A DNA stretch of 39,957 nucleotides, taken from contig CAMFFO010000006.1 in the NCBI GenBank assembly GCA_945949735.1, positions 1 to 39,957 of the forward strand, read 5' to 3'. Made by a program: the position numbers and the translations under genes. Source of the stretch: an uncultured Clostridia bacterium. GTDB lineage: Bacteria > Bacillota > Clostridia > Oscillospirales > Oscillospiraceae. Shown here piece by piece: positions 1-7,939 of the stretch; the first letter of the stretch is position 1; every line of letters begins with the position of its first letter. The notes beneath the pieces were generated by a model. That model was given only the letters and a program-made list of their open reading frames with translations, was not told where the DNA came from and made no database searches.

Positions 1-34
1 GAGCAAAAGTCCGCGTGGGATTGATGTGGTATCT

Positions 35-172
35 TTAACTTTGGGAAACTCCGGTTTCCCACTTGGAGACGGCTTTGCAGCTGACCCCGATTTTGTCCGC
101 CAGGGCCTGCTGGGTCAGCTTTTTCCCCTCCCGCAGCCGGCGGATAGCAGCGGATGTCACATAGGTATTCAT
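35..172 (-). pseudogene. truncated XRE-family HTH regulator
   Basis: A 45-codon frame starts at an ATG at 172 behind a good AAAGGAGG site. It encodes the front of a Cro/C1-type helix-turn-helix: MNTYVTSAAIRRLRE, then LTQQALADKIGVS and KAVSKWETG at residues 19-41. Relatives in this family normally continue after WETG with a 'kGyPDi/lleplA' segment and then further helices or a sensor domain. Here the frame ends four residues after WETG. The next frame reads EFPKVKD, which weakly resembles the expected continuation, so a frameshift near base 45 is likely. The window edge prevents a check of the rest. It is probably a decayed DNA-binding regulator. The longer open frame extending to 352 has no supporting start and is not used. 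Confidence 0.55.
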
Positions 173-420
173 GAATACCCCTCCTTTTCGGAACCAGCAT
201 ACCACGGTTTTTCTTCCCGCGCAACCTACGCGCCGTAGAGCGCCTTGCCTCCCCGGGGCGGGCGGAGGGAAGCTGCTGCGCAGAAAGCTTTCCCTGCACC
301 AATCGCCGCAATCCCGCAATGCAGCAAAGTGGATTCGGGAAGGAAAGGCCAATGAAAAAAGGATGACTCACGTTTTGCCGAGATCCGGAAGGCGCCAATC
401 CCCGCGACAAAGCAGACCGG
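173..420. other. intergenic stretch without recognisable gene
   Basis: About 250 bases separate the HTH remnant from the palindromic repeat at 421. I see only the ribosome site of the HTH remnant and short GC-rich inverted repeats. No frame here resembles a protein. Confidence 0.4.
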
Positions 421-653
421 AAAATTGGTGTTTGAAAAGTGCTGTCATTGCGAGACCAGTCCGCAGACTGGTCGTGGCAATCCCCCTGTTGAGAGGAACC
501 AGGTTACGATTACCACCAAAAATCGCAGGAACCCCCATTTTTTTGGGTGCTAATCGGTACATTTCCCCTCTAACCGGGGGATTGCCACACCAGTCTGCGG
601 ACTGGTTCGCAATGACAGATAATTTTGAACGCGAAGCGAAAAACACCAATTTG
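421..653. repeat. type I palindromic element, copy A
   Basis: The element begins AAAATTGGTGTTTG and ends AAACACCAATTT. Its arms are TGTCATTGCGAG and CGCAATGACA, each carrying a small internal hairpin (CCAGTCCGCAGACTGG on the left, its complement on the right) and the CCCCC/GGGGG-ATTGCCA block. The centre carries ATTACCACCAAAAATCGC in the orientation opposite to copies B-E. It fills the gap downstream of the esterase gene ending at 692 and could fold into a long stem that acts as that operon's terminator. There is no coding content. Confidence 0.85.
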
Positions 654-691
654 TCGGCGTGCTGGCAAAGCGCATGGGCATTCTTGCTTAA

Positions 692-1498
692 CTATCCAAG
701 CATCTGCAGAATGTCATCCCGGGAACCGGCCGGAATTCCCGCCAGGAAAGAGAACATGGGATCCAGGCACTTTTCCCAGTAGTCAATCTCGTGGTTGCCG
801 CTGCCGCCGACATACTGGCAGGCGTAGCCCCTTGCGGAAATCATTTCGGCAAACTCCTTGCCATGGGGATACACCAGCTGATCCTGGTCGCCGCAGCACA
901 GCAGGATTTCCGGGGCATTCTGCCTGTTATCCTCCGTATAAAAGCTTGGCAGGCACCACTCGGAGGCTCTGTATTCTTCTGCAGTTCCAAACAGGTCCTC
1001 CAACTGCTGCGGAAGAAATTCCGCGGCAGGATGCTCCTCCATAACACGGTATATGTCGATTGCGGGAGACAGAGCCACCACCTTACTGAAGGTATCTCTG
1101 TACTTCAGACCGTTATACAGCGCGCCGTAGCCGCCCATGGAAATGCCCGCAATGTAGGTGTCCTCCCGCCTGGTGGACAGGGGCAGCATTCTGCGGGTCA
1201 CATCCACCACTTCCTTGCCCACAAAGGTGCTGTAATTCTGGTATTTTTCGGGATGATCAATATAGAACCGATTCTCGCCGTCCACAATGATCACCGCGAT
1301 ATTCTTCAGCTCTACTTGGCGGCGCAGACGCAGGAAGGTTGCGATTTCCGTGCTGTCGCCGGAGAAGCCCGGAAGGAAATATACCGTTTTCAGGGGATTG
1401 GTATCCAGGCCTGCCACGGCTGCATCCGGCAGATAAGCGCGGATCGTAACGCCCTTCATCTGGGCGAATGATTTGTACTCGAAGGTCATGTATGCCAT
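692..1498 (-). CDS. alpha/beta-hydrolase, esterase D-like
   Basis: A 268-residue putative esterase of the FrmB/EstD-like alpha/beta-hydrolase group, likely cytoplasmic because no signal peptide is seen. The nucleophile elbow GISMGGYGA places Ser near residue 120. The acid is probably in CGDQDQL (Asp about 206) and the histidine in GNHEIDYW (His about 236). FLPGFSGD near residue 42 supplies the oxyanion loop. The ATG at 1498 is preferred because AAGGAG lies 9 nt upstream; a GTG six bases earlier is too close to that site. It is the last gene of the minus-strand operon, 13 nt after the pectin-acetylesterase-like gene. The locus suggests deacylation of an imported glycan or its aglycone, but the substrate cannot be read from sequence. 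Confidence 0.85.
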   Translation of the reverse strand: MAYMTFEYKSFAQMKGVTIRAYLPDAAVAGLDTNPLKTVYFLPGFSGDSTEIATFLRLRRQVELKNIAVIIVDGENRFYIDHPEKYQNYSTFVGKEVVDVTRRMLPLSTRREDTYIAGISMGGYGALYNGLKYRDTFSKVVALSPAIDIYRVMEEHPAAEFLPQQLEDLFGTAEEYRASEWCLPSFYTEDNRQNAPEILLCCGDQDQLVYPHGKEFAEMISARGYACQYVGGSGNHEIDYWEKCLDPMFSFLAGIPAGSRDDILQMLG

Positions 1499-1511
1499 AG
1501 TCACTTTCTCC

Positions 1512-2645
1512 TTATTTCAATAATTCCAAACCAACATCCGTAACGCTGCCGTTCACTGCATTCCAAAGCCATTCCATGGGAGAAATATCGCCCATTCGGA
1601 ACTCCGGGGCATCCAGCACACAGTGCTGGATCATGCCGTTCTTCTGAAAGCCATGGAGATAAATACCGAAAGGATGGGGCAGCGCTTTCAGCGCCTGAAT
1701 ATGCGCGCGCAGCAGCCGCTCCATATTCCGCACCGCATCATCCGTCAGGGCAAAGCTTCCGGTATCCAGATAGTTCTGGAAGGTAGCCAGAACACCATCC
1801 GGATATCCGCAGAGGAACAGGTACCTCGCTCTGCCGCCGATCAGCTCCTGAGTATTCCGGAAAAGATCCAGCACGATATTATCCCCGGTAACTGCCTGAG
1901 CAAGGGGCTCCGGCGCTTTCCAGACCTCCCGGGCAATCCGGGGCCATTCCGGTGTGCGCAGAAAGGCGCTGTCTGCACAGATGGTGACATCGGCGCAGCT
2001 GCCGTATGCCTGAACGATTTCCGCGGAGAGCGCGCTTGTACCGAAACCACCGGCGCTGACTCCGGTTATCAGGAGCTTATCGGGTGCGGGAAACATTTCC
2101 CGGATTTGATCCAGATAGATTTTAAAGTTCCGATAGCCATAATGCCGCAGAACCCGGGCCTGCCCGCTTTCATCCTGCCAGGGGAACACGCCGTTGCCTA
2201 TATGCATATCCGCGGTCCCATAGTTGACCATGACAATGCTCCAGTCGGCAAAACGGTTGCCGGCATCCAGCGAAAGCAGGCCTTGATTCTTCAGGACATG
2301 GAAGAAATAGTATTCGTTGTTCGGGTGACATTCGTCGGTATAAAACGCCATGTTCGGGCGGAAAAAGTCCCGAATGCTGCCCGGACAGCCGGCAGTTTCT
2401 TTTCCAAAGGAGAATCCTCCGCCAATGAAAAAGATCACCAGATGATCGGTTGTTCCCTTTTTCAGGTACATCCACTGATCGCTGCCGCCCGCGTTGACGC
2501 AGCCTGCCATCTTTTTGCGGTACCATACCTTGGGCTCCGGAGCATCCCCATTCAGATTCTTCAGAAGCGGTTCTGTTTCCAGCCACTGAAGGGTTTCCCT
2601 GTATTGCTTTTCCCACGCTTCCACAATACTGCCTCCCTCATTCAT
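1512..2645 (-). CDS. pectin acetylesterase/Notum-family hydrolase
   Basis: A 377-residue protein with the layout of the pectinacetylesterase (PAE/Notum) family. IFFIGGGFSFG (residues 71-81) is the oxyanion strand and loop, VNYGTADMHIGN (140-151) matches the conserved xxGDxHxGN region, GVSAGGFG (195-202) carries the nucleophile Ser197, and Asp283 (in CGYPDG) and His341 (in QHCVL) are the likely triad partners. No signal peptide is visible, so it probably acts inside the cell on imported oligosaccharide. The ATG at 2645 overlaps the stop of the Nif3-like frame (ATGAATGA), implying translational coupling. An upstream ATG at 2672 has no better ribosome site. The family removes O-acyl groups from pectin or proteins; the exact substrate here is inferred from the locus only. 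Confidence 0.8.
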   Translation of the reverse strand: MNEGGSIVEAWEKQYRETLQWLETEPLLKNLNGDAPEPKVWYRKKMAGCVNAGGSDQWMYLKKGTTDHLVIFFIGGGFSFGKETAGCPGSIRDFFRPNMAFYTDECHPNNEYYFFHVLKNQGLLSLDAGNRFADWSIVMVNYGTADMHIGNGVFPWQDESGQARVLRHYGYRNFKIYLDQIREMFPAPDKLLITGVSAGGFGTSALSAEIVQAYGSCADVTICADSAFLRTPEWPRIAREVWKAPEPLAQAVTGDNIVLDLFRNTQELIGGRARYLFLCGYPDGVLATFQNYLDTGSFALTDDAVRNMERLLRAHIQALKALPHPFGIYLHGFQKNGMIQHCVLDAPEFRMGDISPMEWLWNAVNGSVTDVGLELLK

Positions 2646-3002
2646 AGCGGTAAATATCCCCGGTTGGAACATAGGTCACCGGGACCTGATCGTCCAGCAG
2701 CGTTTTCAGCCAGTCCGCCGTATATCGCATACCCAATTCCTCCAGATTGAAATGTCCAATGTTCATGCAGGCACGCGCCTTTCCAAGGGCGACAGCGTCC
2801 CGGATATAGGACAGGATGTCCCATTCGACGATCTCACCGGGAATCAGCACCTGGATGCCGTTCTCCTTTTCCATTTGGCCGATGAGCATGGTCGCGTAAT
2901 CCAGGTAGGCGCCTTTGCCGCCATCGGGGACAAAGCAGCCGGGAAAGAGATGCGCGCAAAGCGCCACGCTGGAAACTCTGTCCTTTGGATTGTCTATGTA
3001 TC
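2638..3002 (-). pseudogene. Nif3-like dinuclear-metal protein, 3' remnant
   Basis: This encodes the C-terminal half of a Nif3/YbgI-like protein. Recognisable pieces are RYIDNPKDRVSSVALC, GEIVEWDILSYIRDA, NIGHFNLEELGMRY and VPTGDIYRYE, the usual family ending. The upstream half, with the first metal-binding histidines, is missing: homology stops at base 3002, exactly where the repeat at 3003-3171 begins, and beyond the repeat the solute-binding gene ends at 3177. The frame stays open through part of the repeat to 3090, so a chimeric peptide is possible but unlikely to be functional. Its stop overlaps the start of the acetylesterase-like gene, so translation may still matter for coupling. Confidence 0.75.
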
Positions 3003-3171
3003 TAAGGCAACACCGCGCAATTGCGTCTGCGGCCGGATGGCGGGACTTTTTCCCCCATCCGCACAGTTTGGAAAACAGGAAATACACCAAGTATTCCCCT
3101 GTTTTCCAAACTTTCGGCTGAGGGAAAATCCCTCGCCTCCGGTTCTTGCCGAATTGTGCGGTGTTGCCTTA
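3003..3171. repeat. TTAAGGCAACACC element, copy 1
   Basis: This is a ~170-bp element with terminal inverted repeats TAAGGCAACACCGCGCAATT and its near complement ending GTTGCCTTA. A central stem is formed by GGAAAACAGGAAATAC and GTATTCCCCTGTTTTCC. It lies between the solute-binding gene (stop at 3177) and the Nif3-like remnant and has apparently replaced the 5' half of the latter. It matches the copy at 29131-29300 closely along its whole length. Confidence 0.9.
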
Positions 3172-3176
3172 ACTGA

Positions 3177-4688
3177 TTATCGCGCTGCTCTCCAGGCATC
3201 GTACTGCGCCTGCTTCTCCGCGATTATATCATCAATACCGGCATCTTTCAATGCCTGCACGAACTTGGGAATCTCCGTGTCGGGATCCGCGCTGCCGCAG
3301 TCCAGGGCGGAGTAATACTGCATGATCACATTGTTGACAGCCGCGTACTGGTTGACGACCTTGGAACTGTCAAAGACAAAGCCGAAGGATACGGATCTGT
3401 CAGCTGCGGTATTCTGCGCAACGCCCCACGCAACGCTTTCCTTCGTTGTACCTGCCGCGGTGTATTCCAGGCCGGTGTAAGCGTTGCCCATATTGATATA
3501 GCCGCCGGGATAAGGAACGGAAGAAGCGTCAAAGCCTTCGGGGGGCTGAACGGTGCCATCTGCATTGACCACATAGTCGCGGCCCTCGATGCCCCACTGC
3601 AGCAGGTTGGCGATCTCGGCATTGCAGTAGGTCAGATTGATGAACTTCAGCGCGGCCTGCGGATGCTTGGAGGTCGAGGCGACGCACCAGGACTGGTTCA
3701 CGGGGAGATTGGTGCTGATCATGGAATTGCCGATCAGCTTGCTGTTCAGGGGAACGCCGGTCTGGGCGGATGCATTCGCGGCGACAGATTCCGGGGCGCT
3801 GCCCTGACCGGTGATGTTGCAGAACGCGTTGCCGCCGGCCAGAATCTCAATATTCGTAAAGGTGGTGGTGGCCAGATCCTTCATAATGTAGCCCTTTTCA
3901 TACCATTCGTGTACCAGGGCCATCTGTTTGGCGTATTCCTCGGTTTCGAACAGGTTCACGACCTTGTCGCTGCCGGGCATCAGCACGCCGGCGGGCATCA
4001 GGGGATTGTCGCCCATGGCATCCACACCGGCAATGGCATAGGTCATTCCCGTCCAGCCGCCAAAGCCGGCGTTGCCTCCGACCAGGCAGTACATTTCGGG
4101 ATGCGCTTCATGTACGATTTCAAAAATGGCTGTCAGATCCTCAACGGATTTCACGGAATCCATGTCCAGATTCAGTTCCTTGGCAATATCCTCACGCCAT
4201 GCCACGTTTAGTCCCAGCGCGGTGGGCATCCAGACGGGAATGGTATAGATCCGTCCATCCTTCTTGGTGCATTCCCACCAGTCCTCGGGGATCAGCTTCA
4301 TGACATCGGGGCAGTTTTCTTCCAGCAGATCGGTGATATCGGCACACATTTCCTGGGACAGGATGGCCTGGAAGTTCTGGACGGCACAGAACACGTCAAC
4401 CTGGCTGCCGGCCTGCATATCCATGGCGACCTTGTTGGAGTATTCCATGACAGGATAAATCTGCAGGTCGATCTCTACGCCGATCTTCTCTCTGGAGATT
4501 TTGTTGATCTCGTCCTCAACGGACTGGATTGCCTCGTTGGAGGGAAGCGTGTTGATGGTCCAGGTGGCATAGACGATCTTTTCAACCTCGTGTGTTTCGC
4601 TGCCGGAATCCTTTGCGCCGCAGCCTGCAAAGAGGCCCAGAATCATGGCAAAGCATACCAGCAGGGTTACGATTCTTTTGGTTTTCAT
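3177..4688 (-). CDS. extracellular sugar-binding lipoprotein (ABC importer)
   Basis: A 503-residue solute-binding protein of the LplA-like group of family 1 carbohydrate-binding proteins. It starts with a lipoprotein signal: KTKR, a hydrophobic stretch, then LFAGC, where the Cys at about residue 21 would be lipidated. The mature part (KIVYATW..., QAGSQVDVFCAVQNF, AWREDIAKEL, FINLTYCNAE) fits the two-lobe fold. The ATG at 4688 follows AAAGGAG by about 8 nt and is preferred over the ATG nine codons earlier. It belongs with the two permeases upstream, separated from them by a type II repeat element. The sugar is unknown; relatives in such loci bind plant-derived oligosaccharides. Confidence 0.88.
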   Translation of the reverse strand: MKTKRIVTLLVCFAMILGLFAGCGAKDSGSETHEVEKIVYATWTINTLPSNEAIQSVEDEINKISREKIGVEIDLQIYPVMEYSNKVAMDMQAGSQVDVFCAVQNFQAILSQEMCADITDLLEENCPDVMKLIPEDWWECTKKDGRIYTIPVWMPTALGLNVAWREDIAKELNLDMDSVKSVEDLTAIFEIVHEAHPEMYCLVGGNAGFGGWTGMTYAIAGVDAMGDNPLMPAGVLMPGSDKVVNLFETEEYAKQMALVHEWYEKGYIMKDLATTTFTNIEILAGGNAFCNITGQGSAPESVAANASAQTGVPLNSKLIGNSMISTNLPVNQSWCVASTSKHPQAALKFINLTYCNAEIANLLQWGIEGRDYVVNADGTVQPPEGFDASSVPYPGGYINMGNAYTGLEYTAAGTTKESVAWGVAQNTAADRSVSFGFVFDSSKVVNQYAAVNNVIMQYYSALDCGSADPDTEIPKFVQALKDAGIDDIIAEKQAQYDAWRAAR

Positions 4689-4777
4689 AATGATCTCTCC
4701 TTTTATATTATTCACCCTTGGGCGAACAGAATACGAAATTGGGTCATGCGCTTATCGGGTCAACTCAGCATACCGGC

Positions 4778-4954
4778 AAATTGGTGTTTGTAGTTCTCAA
4801 ACGCATTCCATTTCTACCGTAGGGGCGGCTATTAGCCGCCCGAAACGTTACGGTTTTTGAGCGTTTTCGATAGAATGGGTTGCTTTCGCAGACGAAAGCA
4901 ACGCGGGCGGCTAATAGCCGCCCCTACGGTGGCATCCCGACAAACACCAATTTT
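4778..4954. repeat. type II palindromic element (GTAGGGGCGGCTA arms)
   Basis: The ends AAATTGGTGTTTG and CAAACACCAATTT are the same as in the type I elements, but the interior is unrelated: TAGGGGCGGCTATTAGCCGCCC on one side and its complement on the other, with a GAAAGCAAC/GTTGCTTTC hairpin at the centre. The homology extends outwards on the left through GCTTATCGGGTCAACTCAGC (from 4750). It sits between a permease gene and the binding-protein gene in the same operon, where its stem could adjust transcript stability or relative expression. Confidence 0.85.
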
Positions 4955-4980
4955 CCGTACTGCTGAAGGCAACCGTTGGG

Positions 4981-5865
4981 TCATCCCTTTACGGCGCCAA
5001 CCACAACGCCGCGGATCAGATGCTTTTGCACAAAGGGGAACAGAACCAAAACCGGCAGCATCCCAATCACCGCCAGCGCCATGCGTACCGAGAAGCTGGG
5101 AAGCTCCACATTTATCATCATCGAGGAATTTGCCGCTGTGCTCTTTAGCGCCTGGATATTGTTCATGATCCGCATCAGGAAGTTCTGGATCCCAAAAAGG
5201 CTGGCATCGTTGATATAGTACAGGCCGTTGATCCAGTCATTCCAATAGGTCAGCGCCGTAAACAGACTAATGGTGGCAATCACCGGTACCGCCAGCGGCA
5301 GTACAATTCTGAAAAAGACCTGGAAGTCGTTGGCGCCATCCAGCTGGGCTGCCTCAATCAGGGAGTCCGGAATATTGTTGGTATAGAAATTACGAACCAG
5401 AATCACATGAAATGCGACCACCAGATAGTTGGGGAGAATAAGGGCAAGAATGGTGTCTTTCACATGGAGATATCTTGTCCAGAGAATGTAGGAGGCCACC
5501 ACGCCGCCGTTGAACAGCATTGTAAAAAAGACAAAGAAGGACAATGCGTTCCGCCAGCGAAAGCTTTTTCGGGACATCGGATAGGCAAGCATCGTTGTAA
5601 TGGCTGTACTCAAAACCGTACCGGTCAGCGTGACAAAGATGGATATGCCGTAGGCGCGAAAAATAGTTGCTCCCTGTTTGATCATATACAGGTACGCATC
5701 GATGCTCCACTTCTCCGGGAAAAGGGAATAGCCGTTGTTCAGGATTTCCTTTTCATCCATAAAAGAGGAAACGACCAGCAGCGCAATGGGCAGCAGCGTG
5801 AGGGCTACCAGCGCCAGCAAGATAGCCGTACATATTCTGACTGTTCTTTTTTGTTCGCGAACCAT
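4981..5865 (-). CDS. sugar ABC transporter permease, YtcP/LplC-like
   Basis: A 294-residue inner-membrane permease of the carbohydrate ABC class (MalG side). It starts with a basic N terminus and a first membrane span (ICTAILLALVALTLLPIALL), has about six spans, and carries the cytoplasmic EAA loop EAAQLDGANDFQVFFRIVLP near residues 189-208, where the shared ATPase docks. The start at 5865 follows GAGGAGG closely. It lies 12 nt downstream of the partner permease. There is no ATP-binding gene in the operon, which is normal for this group because an MsmX-type ATPase elsewhere usually serves several importers. Confidence 0.92.
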   Translation of the reverse strand: MVREQKRTVRICTAILLALVALTLLPIALLVVSSFMDEKEILNNGYSLFPEKWSIDAYLYMIKQGATIFRAYGISIFVTLTGTVLSTAITTMLAYPMSRKSFRWRNALSFFVFFTMLFNGGVVASYILWTRYLHVKDTILALILPNYLVVAFHVILVRNFYTNNIPDSLIEAAQLDGANDFQVFFRIVLPLAVPVIATISLFTALTYWNDWINGLYYINDASLFGIQNFLMRIMNNIQALKSTAANSSMMINVELPSFSVRMALAVIGMLPVLVLFPFVQKHLIRGVVVGAVKG

Positions 5866-5877
5866 ATCTTTTCCTCC

Positions 5878-6798
5878 TCAAAACAGCGCATTGTCCTTGT
5901 CGATCTTTCGAACCAATGCATTGGCGCTGACCACCAGGAGGAAGCCCATCACGGACTGGAACAGCGCAGCCGCGGCGGCCATGCTGATGTTATTGGAATC
6001 CATAAGCGCGCGGTATACATAGGTATCGATCGTCTGCGTTACCGGGAAGAGCTTGCCCGCGTTCTGCGGAACCTGATAGAACAGGCCAAAGTCCGAAAAG
6101 AATACCCGACCAACGCTCATGAGCGTTGTAATAATGACCGTGGGTTTGAGCATGGGTAAGGTAATGCGAAAGATCTGCTGAAGCTTTGAGGCTCCGTCCA
6201 GCTGCGCGGATTCATAGATGTCCTTGCTGATTCCCGCTATGGAAGCCATGTAAATAATGCAGGTGTACCCCGTATTCTTCCACAGGTATACCAACAGCAG
6301 GATCAGGGGCCAATATTTTGTTTCGGAGTAAAAGGAGATGGGCTGCAGCCCCAGCGCAGGCAGAACCCTATTGTCCAGAAAGCCGCTGTCGGCATTGAAG
6401 AACGCAAAGGAAATTACGCCGATCACGACCCAGGACAGCAGATTGGGCAGCAGCAGCGAAGCCTGGAAAAATTTCGCGCGAAGCCGCTCTCCCAGCTCTG
6501 TCAGAAGAATCGCCAGGAAAATGGAAGCAGCAGTTCCCACCACGATAAAACTCAGATTATATAGCAGCGTGTTGCGGGTCATGATCCAGGCGTCGCTGGT
6601 TCGGAACAGAAATTCAAAATTGTCAAACCCGCACCACGCGCTTCCAAAGATGCCCCGGGTATATTTGTAATCCTTGAAAGCAAGGAATACTCCAAACATG
6701 GGAAGATAGTTGTTTATGAAGAGGTATACGATCCCCGGCGCGGCGATAAGCCACATCCTCCAGGAACTGCTGCCCAGGCGTTTTTCTTTTTGCTTCAT
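5878..6798 (-). CDS. sugar ABC transporter permease, LplB-like
   Basis: A 306-residue permease of the LplB (MalF-side) class. The sequence YLFINNYLPMFGVFLAFKDY near residues 25-44 is typical of the N-terminal part, and the EAA-like loop reads ESAQLDGASKLQQIFRITLP near residues 197-216. Six or so membrane spans are evident. Its ATG at 6798 is preceded by AAGGAGGGGTGATCC, and this ribosome site overlaps the stop of the upstream esterase gene, so the two are tightly coupled. It would form a heterodimer with the 4981-5865 permease for import of the ligand captured by the lipoprotein at 3177-4688. Confidence 0.92.
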   Translation of the reverse strand: MKQKEKRLGSSSWRMWLIAAPGIVYLFINNYLPMFGVFLAFKDYKYTRGIFGSAWCGFDNFEFLFRTSDAWIMTRNTLLYNLSFIVVGTAASIFLAILLTELGERLRAKFFQASLLLPNLLSWVVIGVISFAFFNADSGFLDNRVLPALGLQPISFYSETKYWPLILLLVYLWKNTGYTCIIYMASIAGISKDIYESAQLDGASKLQQIFRITLPMLKPTVIITTLMSVGRVFFSDFGLFYQVPQNAGKLFPVTQTIDTYVYRALMDSNNISMAAAAALFQSVMGFLLVVSANALVRKIDKDNALF

Positions 6799-6801
6799 GG
6801 A

Positions 6802-7938
6802 TCACCCCTCCTTGAAGATCAGTTGAATAAAGTCATAGAAACACCGCTGCCAAACCTTCCATTCATGGGCGCCATGATATATCCTTCGTTCACAGGAAAT
6901 ACCCCAACGCTCCAGCATCTCGTCATCGGCGAGGAAACGAGGCAGGTACTCATCGCAGTCGCCCATTGCCCGGAAAAATGGCTGCATATTGGAGCGGTAC
7001 GCACGCAGCAGCTCCGGAACCAGATGATCCTGCTCGTCCGTCAGAAAATTCTGGAAAAACCCGCTGAACAATCCTGCTCCTGAAAACAGCTCCTGATGCT
7101 TCAGGGTGATATACGCTGTCTGGAGGCTTCCCATGGATAGGCCCGCCATCACGCGGTGCTCCCGGTCGTCAATCGTGCGAAAATGGCTGTCCACGTAAGG
7201 AATAACTTCCCCGACCAGCATTTTCTCGAAGGTTCCCAGCTTCCCCAGGAGGATTTCATCCTTCTGCTCAAAGGTCAGCATCCCGTTGCACATGACCACA
7301 ATGGCAGGCGTTGCTTTTCCCTCGGCAATCAGATTGTCGAAAATAAAATTGAGCTTTCCCTCCGAAATCCACACCGTTTCGTTCTCCCCGAAGCCATGCT
7401 GCAGATAAAGTGTGGGATAACGCGTTGTCCCCGCCATATATCCCGCGGGAAGATACACATAAATGCGCTCCATACGGCCGCTGATACGGCTGTTCATATA
7501 GCACATGGCCACATGACCGTGAACCTCCGTTCTGGGACGGATCACGCTGGTTTCTTCCATGATCTCAATAAAATTGGCGGGCCGGTTCCCATAGAACCCG
7601 ATCGGGAGCCGTTCATTCAGAACACGATTCCCGTCCACCTGTATTTCCAGCGCGATAAAGCCCTCCAGGGGAGCCGTGACGCCGCTCCAAAGATCGCCTT
7701 CCTTTTCCAGCTCCAGCCAGGCACAGGTCTGAGCCATCCACTTTACCGAGACTCGCTTTGCGTTTGGGTAAAACAGGTGGAATTTTACGCGCCTGTCGGG
7801 AAGGACCTCATAAGCAGGCGGTACCAGGAGCTTTCTGGGAAAAGCAGTTGTGGGATCGTGGGCAGATACCTTGTGAACCAGATTTACATCCTGAAAGGAA
7901 ACGCTGTCGGAGATCTGAATACTATCCGCTGTTTTCAT
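6802..7938 (-). CDS. CE1-like esterase with N-terminal beta-sandwich
   Basis: A 378-residue enzyme with a carbohydrate-recognition-like beta-sandwich (about 40-125; VKFHLFYPNAKRVSVKWM, FIALEIQVDG) followed by an alpha/beta-hydrolase of the feruloyl/acetyl-xylan esterase type. YLQHGFGENE (178-187) gives the oxyanion loop, MAGLSMGS (264-271) the nucleophile Ser268, and HGAHEWKVWQ (355-364) the catalytic His, most likely His358. The ATG at 7938 has GGAGG 6 nt upstream and is one base from the stop of the MBL gene; the much longer open frame upstream is not needed. There is no signal peptide. Its role is probably ester removal from an imported oligosaccharide. Confidence 0.85.
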   Translation of the reverse strand: MKTADSIQISDSVSFQDVNLVHKVSAHDPTTAFPRKLLVPPAYEVLPDRRVKFHLFYPNAKRVSVKWMAQTCAWLELEKEGDLWSGVTAPLEGFIALEIQVDGNRVLNERLPIGFYGNRPANFIEIMEETSVIRPRTEVHGHVAMCYMNSRISGRMERIYVYLPAGYMAGTTRYPTLYLQHGFGENETVWISEGKLNFIFDNLIAEGKATPAIVVMCNGMLTFEQKDEILLGKLGTFEKMLVGEVIPYVDSHFRTIDDREHRVMAGLSMGSLQTAYITLKHQELFSGAGLFSGFFQNFLTDEQDHLVPELLRAYRSNMQPFFRAMGDCDEYLPRFLADDEMLERWGISCERRIYHGAHEWKVWQRCFYDFIQLIFKEG

Positions 7939-7939
7939 C

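Noticed and set aside
2642-3090. Intact Nif3-like gene starting at 3090
   Set aside because: The first ~30 codons are translated repeat sequence that does not resemble the family.
4981-6798. Missing ATPase as a sign of a broken ABC importer
   Set aside because: LplB/YtcP-type sugar importers normally share an MsmX-like ATPase encoded elsewhere.
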